Shown: positions 1-6,901 of the stretch, one piece after another
Numbering within the stretch: the stretch's first letter is position 1
Layout: each line of letters opens with the position of its first letter
NCBI GenBank assembly: GCA_000437215.1
Contig: FR898629.1
Coordinates: 1 to 64,000 of the forward strand
From: Clostridium sp. CAG:440
GTDB lineage: Bacteria; Bacillota; Clostridia; TANB77; CAG-508
DNA: 64,000 bases
Reading direction: 5' to 3'
Notes under the pieces: generated by a model
What the model was told of the DNA's origin: nothing
The model's input: only the letters and a program-made list of their open reading frames with translations
Databases searched by the model: none
Program-made: the position numbers and the translations under genes

Positions 1-148
1 GGAAGGGTGCCATAAAATTAATTTAAAATTTCTTTGATAATTATTTGAACGATAAAATTTTATTTTAATATTATCTGCTTTTTATTAGTTTTGGTATTAA
101 ATATATAAAAGTGCTAAAAACCTTAAGACAAAAACTCCGTCCCAATGT

Positions 149-1930
149 CTAAAAGTCTAATTTAGCATAAATTGTTTTATTGTTAGAGTAAATTACCATG
201 CCTGGTTTTGAATTAGCAGGTTTTTTTACATATTTAACTAAACAATAATCAACAGGAACATTGTATGACTGCTTTGCTTTACTGTGTTTGGCTGCAAGTA
301 TAGCACATTTAATTAAAATATCATTATTAATGTCATCAACACTATTAATGTTTTTCATAGGTGAAGTTTTTAAAATTACATGGCTTCCATGAATATCTTT
401 TGTATGGAACCATATGTCTTGTTTGCTTGCATATTTTAATGTCAAATAATCATTTTCTTTATTATTTCTACCAACTAAAACAGTAAAACCTTCAATAGTG
501 TATTTTATAGGGTTAAATGATACATTTTTATTTTTTGTTAAACTTCCTTTTTTATAATTCTTACAAGATTTACTATTCTCATATTTAGAAAATTTGTTGG
601 ATTTTGTTTTACCTATCATGTCATTAAATAATACATTTTCTGAAATTTCTTCAAATATATCGGCAATATCATTAGTTGTTTTTGAATTTTCTAACTCATA
701 CACAATACTTTCTAAGTAATCTAGTTCTTTTTGAGTATCTTGCTTTTGCTTTGAAACTATTTCTAAAGTATTTTTTAATTTGTTATATTTTTTAAAATAT
801 TTTTGTGCATTTATACTTGGTAAGTATTTTTTATCAAGAGGTATTTTAATTAAATTATTATTATCATAATAATTCTCAAGTGTAATACTTTCACAATTAT
901 TTTGCTTGATTTTATACAAATTTGATGTAATTAGCTCTCCATACAATTTATAGATATCCATGTTTTTACATTCATCCAATTTTTTGTCAATATTAATTAA
1001 TCTAGAGTTATATTTTTTTAAAGCATTTAAAATTATTTTTAAAACAGTATTTCTATAATTTTTAAATTCTTCAGAAGTTTCTTTATTGTAGTAAAAATCA
1101 TCAATAAAAAAATTTAAATTATATGGAGTATTATTATTTTTTAAAATCAAACTATAATCTTTAATTTTTCCATCTTGATTTATTATGTTTTGAAAATCTA
1201 AATTATCTGTTCCTATGTTATTTATTATATTTGTTATATAATTATAAATTCGTTCTAAAGATTTTTCTGTGACTTTTGATATTTGTAAATTATTTAATAT
1301 AGAACAGACAAAAGATTTTGAAATTCCATTAAATTTGTTTGAAATTTCTTTAGGTAAATCTTCATAAGAATTTGTCAAATCTAATTTTTTCTTAAACTCT
1401 TCATAATTAGAAACTTCTAAAAAGTTGTATTTAGTAGAAGTTGGGTAAATATATTTTTCATGTGGATAAATATTTCTATATGATTCATTTTGATTACTTA
1501 TATGTCTTAAGCTATCAATTATAACTTTATTTTCGTCTAGTAAAATAATATTTCCATGTTTGCCCATTAGTTCTATTATTATTTTTTTTGAAATAATATC
1601 ATCAACATCATCAAATCCTTCAAGTTCAATGGTTATAACCCTTTCTAAATCTGATGTGATAACATTTTTTAATCTTAGTCCAATTATATTTTTTCTAAGA
1701 AGCATGCAAAAATTTGGTGCAATTTTTGGGTTTTGTTTTGCATGTGTTGTTAAATGTATTCTTCCATTTTGGGAGTCTATGCATATATTTAGAGCATAAT
1801 TGCATCCATTTGTATATAAAACTATAATTATTTCATTTTTATTTGGTTGATATACTTTATCAATTCTTGCGCCAGAAAGATTTTGTAATTCCTGTGAAAT
1901 TGCTTTTGTTACAATTCCGTCAAATGCCAT
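149..1930 (-). CDS. rqcH: RqcH/NFACT-family ribosome quality-control protein
   Basis: The 593-residue protein has the NFACT layout: an N-terminal NFACT-N domain opening with MAFDGIVTKAISQEL, a central helical and coiled-coil stretch around residues 250-430, and an NFACT-R (DUF814) domain near residues 470-570 with the typical DIWFHTKDIHGSHVIL segment. In Bacillus this family binds stalled 50S-peptidyl-tRNA complexes and adds C-terminal alanine tails with tRNA-Ala. Length fits the family (about 570). The start is set by AAAGGAGG a few bases upstream. The gene is divergent from nagZ across about 135 bp. It has no in-frame CGG. The older annotation of the family as fibronectin-binding protein is less likely to reflect its role. 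Confidence 0.93.
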   Translation of the reverse strand: MAFDGIVTKAISQELQNLSGARIDKVYQPNKNEIIIVLYTNGCNYALNICIDSQNGRIHLTTHAKQNPKIAPNFCMLLRKNIIGLRLKNVITSDLERVITIELEGFDDVDDIISKKIIIELMGKHGNIILLDENKVIIDSLRHISNQNESYRNIYPHEKYIYPTSTKYNFLEVSNYEEFKKKLDLTNSYEDLPKEISNKFNGISKSFVCSILNNLQISKVTEKSLERIYNYITNIINNIGTDNLDFQNIINQDGKIKDYSLILKNNNTPYNLNFFIDDFYYNKETSEEFKNYRNTVLKIILNALKKYNSRLINIDKKLDECKNMDIYKLYGELITSNLYKIKQNNCESITLENYYDNNNLIKIPLDKKYLPSINAQKYFKKYNKLKNTLEIVSKQKQDTQKELDYLESIVYELENSKTTNDIADIFEEISENVLFNDMIGKTKSNKFSKYENSKSCKNYKKGSLTKNKNVSFNPIKYTIEGFTVLVGRNNKENDYLTLKYASKQDIWFHTKDIHGSHVILKTSPMKNINSVDDINNDILIKCAILAAKHSKAKQSYNVPVDYCLVKYVKKPANSKPGMVIYSNNKTIYAKLDF

Positions 1931-2013
1931 TTTAATGTCCTCCTTTAAAGTTTATTGTTTAAATATTATCATATTTTTTATTAAAAAGCTATATGTAAAA
2001 ATTTAAAATTTTA

Positions 2014-2042
2014 TTGCGTATATTTGTATAAAAGTATATAAT
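2014..2042 (+). promoter_or_regulatory. Candidate sigma-A promoter for nagZ
   Basis: TTGCGT at 2014-2019 and TATAAT at 2037-2042 with a 17-bp spacer lie 24 bp upstream of the nagZ ATG. Good match to the vegetative consensus; not tested. Confidence 0.6.
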
Positions 2043-2066
2043 GAGTAAAAAAGAAAAAGAGGTATT

Positions 2067-3169
2067 ATGGAAATAAATATAGAAGAATTAAGTTTGGAAG
2101 AAAAAATAGGGCAAATGCTTATTATAGGAATGGATACAAACTATATTACAGATAGAATAAAAAATATGATACAAAAATATAAAATTGGAGGAATAATACT
2201 TTATAGAAAAAATTTTAAGTCCTATGATAGTATGGTAAAACTTATAAATGAGCTAAAAGAATTAAATAAAAACAATAAAATACCAATGTTTATTGCAATT
2301 GATCAAGAAGGCGGAAGAGTAAACAGAATGCCAAAAGAACTAAAAAATCTTCCAGCAGCAAATAAAGTTGCAAATAAAAAAGATATAGAACTTGTAAAAA
2401 ATACTGCACAAATAACAGCAAAAATACTATACGAATCTGGGTTTAATATGAATTTTGCTCCAGTTATGGACATAAAGAGATTTTCAGAAAATCATGTAGT
2501 TGGAGATAGGGCATTTGGAGAAAATAAAGACGATGTTTCAAAATATGCAATAGAATATATGAAACAATTACAGCAAAACAATATTATTTCTGTAATAAAA
2601 CATTTTCCAGGGCATGGAGCAACTAAGAAAGATTCACATTTTTCATTGCCAATAATTAATAAGAAAATTTCTGAGCTTCAAAATGATGACATGATACCTT
2701 TTAAAAATGCAATTGATGAAGGCGCTGATGCAATACTTATAGGACACTTAGTTATAAAAAATGTAACAGGAATATATCCTGCATCTTTATCTAGAAAGTT
2801 CATATATAAGTATTTAAGAAAAGGTTATAGGTATAATAAGGTTATTGTAACTGATGACTTAAAAATGAGGGCAATTAGGCTTATTTATGGACCAAGGTTT
2901 GCTTTTAAAAAAGCATTTGAAGCAGGAAACGACATCATTGTATTTAGATATAATCAAAAAGAAGAAGAAAAATGTTATTTACAAATTGTTAATATGGTTA
3001 AAGAAAATAAAATTAATATTGGCAGAATAAATAGGAGTGTAAAAAGAATTTTAAAATTAAAACAAAAGTATAAATTAAATAATAACACAATAAATGGAAT
3101 ACGGAAATATTGATGAGATAAATAAAAAAATTGAAAATATTAGACAACAAGTACGGATTAAATAATTAG
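2067..3169 (+). CDS. nagZ: Beta-N-acetylhexosaminidase, glycoside hydrolase family 3 (read through two CGGA sites)
   Basis: This is a single-domain GH3 enzyme of NagZ type, expected to remove N-acetylglucosamine from muropeptides. The general acid/base loop KHFPGHGATKKDSH lies near residues 178-191 and the nucleophile aspartate is in VTDDLKM near residue 262. There is no signal peptide, which agrees with cytoplasmic muropeptide recycling. In plain triplets the ORF ends at 3113 just after an in-frame CGG (3102-3105, CGGA). Shifting +1 there continues in a plausible charged C-terminal helix containing INKKIENIRQQV, meets a second in-frame CGGA at 3154-3157, shifts again and stops at 3167-3169. 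That end lies directly against the AGGAGG ribosome site of the next gene, as expected in an operon. The extended form is 366 residues; the triplet-only form is 348. The enzyme assignment is firm; the exact end depends on the CGG hypothesis. Confidence 0.85.
3102..3105 (+). other. In-frame CGGA +1 recoding site 1 in nagZ
   Basis: The codons read GGA ATA CGG AAA TAT TGA. Taking CGGA as one unit gives G-I-(G)-N-I-D-E-I and keeps the frame open; in triplets a TGA follows after two codons. Confidence 0.7.
3154..3157 (+). other. In-frame CGGA +1 recoding site 2 in nagZ
   Basis: This CGG is in frame only after the shift at 3102. GTA CGGA TTA AAT AAT TAG gives V-(G)-L-N-N and stop, ending just before the next gene's AGGAGG. 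Confidence 0.6.
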
Positions 3170-3177
3170 GAGGAGTT

Positions 3178-5082
3178 ATGAGTAAAATAAAAAAACTTAT
3201 ATTTTTAATATTGTTTTTTGTAGGAATAATATTATTAAATACACATGTTCAAGCGTCAGGGGATTTATATTTGAAAAAACTAGATTTTGAAGCAAAAATT
3301 AATACGGACGGAAGCATGGATGTAATTGAAACATGGAATATAGATATAGAAAATACTAATACATTATATAAAACTTTTGAACTAGATAAAACAAAATTTT
3401 CAAATATATCAAATGTAGAAGTTATGGATGTAACAGATGGCTATGAAAAAAGTTTTTCTCAAATATATAGGGAAATGTATCATGTAACAAAAGGATGCTA
3501 CTATGGATTAGAAAAATTTGATGGAAATTTTGAAATTGCATGGGGAGTTGGTATGGATAATGAAAGTGGGCAAAGAACATACAAAATAAGCTATACAGTA
3601 GAAGATGTGATTTCAAAATACAGTGATTGTTCAGAATTATATTGGAAATTTGTTGGAGAAGATTTTGAAATAAGTGCAAATGAAATTACAGGTACAATTA
3701 AATTGCCTACAGAAGTAGAAGATAAGTCTGACATAAGAGTATGGGGACATACAGAAGACTTAAATGGTGAAATATATGTAACAAATAAAGAAACAGTAAA
3801 ATTTAATATTAATAAATTTAGATCTGGAAGATTTGTAGAAGTTAGAATAGCAATGCCAAATGATATGGTAAGTTATGTAGAAAAAACAGACTATTCCAAA
3901 AGTTTGCAAGATATTATAGATGAAGAAACCCAGTGGGCAAATGAAGCAAATGCAATAAGAACAATGAAAAAGAATATAAAAATATTTATTTCAATAGCTG
4001 TTGGTATAATATGTTTAATAGTTTCTATATTTTCAATAAAGAAAATTATAAAATATAAAAAAGTGTTAAAGAATTTAAAAAAATTTGAGCCGGAAGAAAA
4101 CTATGAATATTATAGAGACATACCAAAAACAAATGTATCGGCAGGTGAGGCTTTATTTTTATTAAAAGAATTGCCAGGGCAGTTTTCAGGCACACAAATA
4201 GGACCAGTATTTACAGCAACATTATTAAATTTAAGCCTAAAAAAATGTATAGAATTCAAAACTGATGAAAATAAAAAAGATAACATTATAATAAATATAT
4301 TAAATACTAATAATTTAGAAAAACTTAATGAAGATGAGAAAGTAGTATCTGATTTTTTACTAAAAGCATGTAAAGATAAAACTTATATAAGTATAAAGGA
4401 ATTGCAAAAATATATAAGTACAAATTCATCAAAAACCATAAGCTTAAAAGGAAAAATGGAAAAATGCATTGAAAATAAATTGATTGTGGAAAAATATCTA
4501 GATGTTAATGAAAAAAATAATTATAATAGTTATATTTTAAATATAATTTTAAATTCGTTTTTTTTATTTTTCCAAATAATATTTGGAAGTATATTGGCAG
4601 CACTTTTGTCACCATATATATTAATTGTTATTGGTTTTACATGTATTGTAACAATAATAAATTTAATTGAAAATTCTAAAATGTTAAAAAATACAAATTT
4701 ATATACACAAAATGGGGTAGATGAATCAGCAAAGTGGAAAGGACTTAAAAATTATATGGAGAATTTTTCTATGATTGATAAAAAAGAACTACCAGAAATT
4801 GTACTTTGGGAAGAATATCTTGTATATGCAACTGCATTTGGAATTGCAGACAAAGTGTTAAAACAGCTAAAAATTGCATATCCATCAATAGAAAATACGG
4901 AAAATTTAAGCAATGGTGTATATATTGGATTAATGATGAATACAGACTTTTCTTCAAGCTTTTCTAGATCAATTAGTACAGCAATAAGTTCTTCATATTC
5001 TTCTGCTTCTGGCGGTGGCGGAGGATTTTCTGGAGGCGGAGGCCGGCGGAGGAGGCCGGTGGACGGTGGAGGTGGAAGGTAA
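3178..5082 (+). CDS. DUF2207 family membrane protein with glycine-rich tail
   Basis: A signal peptide (residues 1-26, ending HVQA) precedes an extracellular DUF2207 domain rich in beta strands (about 30-240). Transmembrane helices follow near 267-290 and 450-495, a cytoplasmic domain lies between and after them, and the protein ends in a Ser/Gly-rich tail. DUF2207 proteins are common in Firmicutes and their function is unknown. In plain triplets the tail interrupts its glycines with RRRRPVD. Reading three in-frame CGGN units (5044-5047, 5057-5060, 5064-5067) as glycine gives an uninterrupted glycine tract, as is usual in this family, and returns to the same stop because three +1 shifts restore the frame. 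The start has AGGAGG seven bases upstream. The protein is 634 residues by triplets and 633 with recoding. Confidence 0.85.
   Translation: MSKIKKLIFLILFFVGIILLNTHVQASGDLYLKKLDFEAKINTDGSMDVIETWNIDIENTNTLYKTFELDKTKFSNISNVEVMDVTDGYEKSFSQIYREMYHVTKGCYYGLEKFDGNFEIAWGVGMDNESGQRTYKISYTVEDVISKYSDCSELYWKFVGEDFEISANEITGTIKLPTEVEDKSDIRVWGHTEDLNGEIYVTNKETVKFNINKFRSGRFVEVRIAMPNDMVSYVEKTDYSKSLQDIIDEETQWANEANAIRTMKKNIKIFISIAVGIICLIVSIFSIKKIIKYKKVLKNLKKFEPEENYEYYRDIPKTNVSAGEALFLLKELPGQFSGTQIGPVFTATLLNLSLKKCIEFKTDENKKDNIIINILNTNNLEKLNEDEKVVSDFLLKACKDKTYISIKELQKYISTNSSKTISLKGKMEKCIENKLIVEKYLDVNEKNNYNSYILNIILNSFFLFFQIIFGSILAALLSPYILIVIGFTCIVTIINLIENSKMLKNTNLYTQNGVDESAKWKGLKNYMENFSMIDKKELPEIVLWEEYLVYATAFGIADKVLKQLKIAYPSIENTENLSNGVYIGLMMNTDFSSSFSRSISTAISSSYSSASGGGGGFSGGGGRRRRPVDGGGGR
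5044..5067 (+). other. Three in-frame CGGN recoding sites in the DUF2207 glycine tail
   Basis: From 5041 the units read GGC, CGGC, GGA, GGA, GGC, CGGT, GGA, CGGT, GGA, GGT, GGA, AGG, TAA. Each CGG is in frame when reached, and each four-base unit ends in a glycine codon. The net shift is +3, so the stop at 5080-5082 is unchanged. Confidence 0.7.
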
Positions 5083-5130
5083 CTTTCACTAAAATAAAAA
5101 GTATACATATCATATATTAAGGTGATGTGT

Positions 5131-5646
5131 ATGCTTTTTTTTAAAGAATTATACGAAGATGCAAAAAATATTTTAAATAAAGATCCTGCTTCTAGAAATG
5201 TAATTGAAGTAATAATTTTATATCCAGGTTTTCACATATTGGTATTTCACAGATTATCACATTTTTTATATAGACATAAATTATTGTTTTTAGCAAGATT
5301 GGTTTCACAAATAGGTAGATTTTTTACAGGAATAGAAATCCATCCAGGAGCTACAATTGGAAGAAGGTTGTTTATTGACCATGGAATGGGAATAGTAATA
5401 GGAGAAACAGCAACTATTGGAGATGATTGCACTATATATCATAATTCTACCTTAGGAGGAACAGGGAAAGATAAATATAAAAGACACCCAGATATAGGAA
5501 ATAATGTAATGGTAGGTTCTGGAAGCAAAGTGCTTGGACCAATAAAAATAGGAAACAATGTAAAAATAGGAGCGAATGCGGTTGTGTTAAAAGATGTTCC
5601 AGATAATGTAACTGTGGTTGGAGTTCCAGCCAAAATTGTAAAATAA
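5131..5646 (+). CDS. cysE: Serine O-acetyltransferase
   Basis: The enzyme makes O-acetylserine from serine and acetyl-CoA, the first step of cysteine synthesis. The visible part is a short alpha-helical N-terminus followed by left-handed beta-helix hexapeptide repeats. It has the DHGMGIVIGETATIGDD region, the HNSTLGGTGK active-site segment and a C-terminal PAKIV. At about 171 residues it matches the short clostridial form. An upstream GTG (5122) and ATG (5125) are in frame, but AAGGTG at 5119-5124 fits the ATG at 5131. No sulfur-metabolism neighbours are present, so it stands alone between membrane-protein genes. Confidence 0.92.
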   Translation: MLFFKELYEDAKNILNKDPASRNVIEVIILYPGFHILVFHRLSHFLYRHKLLFLARLVSQIGRFFTGIEIHPGATIGRRLFIDHGMGIVIGETATIGDDCTIYHNSTLGGTGKDKYKRHPDIGNNVMVGSGSKVLGPIKIGNNVKIGANAVVLKDVPDNVTVVGVPAKIVK

Positions 5647-5657
5647 ATAATATAAAA

Positions 5658-5695
5658 GCCTTGCTTATAATATAATTTAATAAGGAGGCTTTTTT
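5658..5695 (+). promoter_or_regulatory. Hairpin that includes the next gene's ribosome site
   Basis: AAAAGCC after cysE can pair with GGCTTTT just before the ATG at 5696. The loop end carries AAGGAGG, so the structure could act as a weak terminator for cysE or mask the ribosome site of the downstream membrane protein. Confidence 0.35.
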
Positions 5696-6232
5696 ATGAA
5701 TAAAAAATTAAAAACAGTTCAAATAGTTGTAATTATATTAGCAATTGTATTTGGAACGTTATTACATTTTACATATGAATGGAGTGGAGAAAACAGAATT
5801 GTAGGTTTATTTAGTGCTACAAATGAAAGTGTATGGGAACATTTAAAATTAGTGTTTTATCCAATGCTTATTTTAGCAATAGTAGAATATTTCGTTGTAA
5901 AAAAAGAGGCTAATAATTATATAGAAGCAAAATCTTTAGGAATTTTTCTTGCAATAGCATTTATTATTGTATTTTATTACACATATACAGGAATAATTGG
6001 AAAAACCTTTTTTATTATTGATATTTTAACATTTATAATAAGTATTATTTTGGGAGAATGGGTTTCGTATAAACTTATGATAAGAAAATCAGAATCTACT
6101 ACATTATCAAAAATATTAAGTTCAGCTATAATATTTTATTTTCTAATTTCATTTATATTGTTTACATATAATCCACCTAATATAAATTTGTTTAAAGATC
6201 CAACACAAATAATGAATAGACTTTATATGTAA
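5696..6232 (+). CDS. DUF6512-like integral membrane protein
   Basis: A 178-residue protein with about five hydrophobic helices (near residues 8-24, 55-73, 83-101, 108-130 and 142-160). The segment HFTYEWSGENRIVGLFSATNES between the first two helices, followed by VWEHLK, resembles a widespread clostridial family of unknown function. It begins 6-7 bases after AAGGAGG. No catalytic motif is recognised. The neighbours do not suggest a role. Confidence 0.65.
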   Translation: MNKKLKTVQIVVIILAIVFGTLLHFTYEWSGENRIVGLFSATNESVWEHLKLVFYPMLILAIVEYFVVKKEANNYIEAKSLGIFLAIAFIIVFYYTYTGIIGKTFFIIDILTFIISIILGEWVSYKLMIRKSESTTLSKILSSAIIFYFLISFILFTYNPPNINLFKDPTQIMNRLYM

Positions 6233-6242
6233 ATTACACACA

Positions 6243-6271
6243 TTGACAAAATTATGTAAATAATATATAAT
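6243..6271 (+). promoter_or_regulatory. Consensus sigma-A promoter
   Basis: TTGACA at 6243-6248 and TATAAT at 6266-6271 with a 17-bp spacer form a perfect consensus about 80 bp upstream of the small gene at 6352. This implies strong transcription of a structured leader. Confidence 0.8.
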
Positions 6272-6321
6272 ACTGTTATTCTATCCTTGGTATAGGGAGT
6301 AATAATATATACTAGTTACAA

Positions 6322-6351
6322 ATCTCAAATTGTAATTACAAGGAGATTTTT
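6322..6351 (+). promoter_or_regulatory. Leader hairpin masking the ribosome site
   Basis: AAATCTC pairs with GAGATTT across an inner perfect palindrome TTGTAATTACAA, so the AAGGAG ribosome site of the gene at 6352 lies inside the stem. It could be translational control, for example by temperature, a protein or a ligand. No known riboswitch class was recognised. Confidence 0.45.
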
Positions 6352-6714
6352 ATGAAAAACTATGTAGAGTTAGCAGAACTGTTGACAGGTGAAACTTCCG
6401 AGATAATTGAGGAAATCAAGCAAAAGGAGTTTGCAATAAGGAAGACACCAATTGTGGTTATTGACATTTTTGGAGATGACTCTGGTGACAATGACGAGGA
6501 AAGAGGCATAAGTATTGCAAAATATTATAACAATACTTCAACTCCAGCATTTATCAAGAAAATTTCTATAGCCGATATCGAGGATTACGGTTTTGAACAT
6601 AATCTTGGAGATTGCAATTGGGCTGGAGCTGCTGTAAACAAATATATTGCTAAACACTGTAACAGAAACAAATTGTTTATTACGTCTTGGGCATATAATG
6701 CCTGCTCTATGTAA
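6352..6714 (+). CDS. Small soluble protein of unknown function, atypical composition
   Basis: A 120-residue acidic protein I do not recognise. It has no signal peptide or membrane segment. It uses codons such as GAG, GAC, ATC and AAG more than the genes on either side, which suggests recent acquisition. It has its own consensus promoter, a leader hairpin over the ribosome site and its own terminator, so it is a self-contained unit. The C-terminal part has several cysteines (GDCNWAG, KHCNRNK, YNACSM) and tryptophans. Function cannot be inferred. Confidence 0.7.
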   Translation: MKNYVELAELLTGETSEIIEEIKQKEFAIRKTPIVVIDIFGDDSGDNDEERGISIAKYYNNTSTPAFIKKISIADIEDYGFEHNLGDCNWAGAAVNKYIAKHCNRNKLFITSWAYNACSM

Positions 6715-6721
6715 AACACGT

Positions 6722-6755
6722 AAAAAACCCGTATTGTTAAATACGGGTTTTTATA
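6722..6755 (+). terminator. Intrinsic terminator
   Basis: AAAACCCGTAT, a six-base loop and ATACGGGTTTT, followed by T residues, right after the stop at 6714. Confidence 0.85.
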
Positions 6756-6781
6756 TTGGAAAATATTTATAATGCAAACTC

Positions 6782-6810
6782 TTGTTTTTCTAAAAAGAAT
6801 ATTGTATAAT
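6782..6810 (+). promoter_or_regulatory. Candidate uvrA promoter
   Basis: TTGTTT at 6782-6787 and TATAAT at 6805-6810 with a 17-bp spacer. The leader then contains the inverted repeat TTGGCAA/TTGCCAA near 6843-6860. I see no clear LexA box. Confidence 0.5.
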
Positions 6811-6901
6811 AAAAACGAAATATTGAAATAAACCTGGTACTTTGGCAATAAATTGCCAAATAAACCCGGAACCGTGGCAATATTTAGGGGGCTTTAATAT
6901 T

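Noticed and set aside
1..148. A gene or terminator at the left edge
   Set aside because: There is only AT-rich DNA and a weak AGACA/TGTCT pairing after rqcH. No supported feature.
4752..5108. Proline-rich minus-strand ORF opposite the DUF2207 tail
   Set aside because: It is the complement of the glycine tract.
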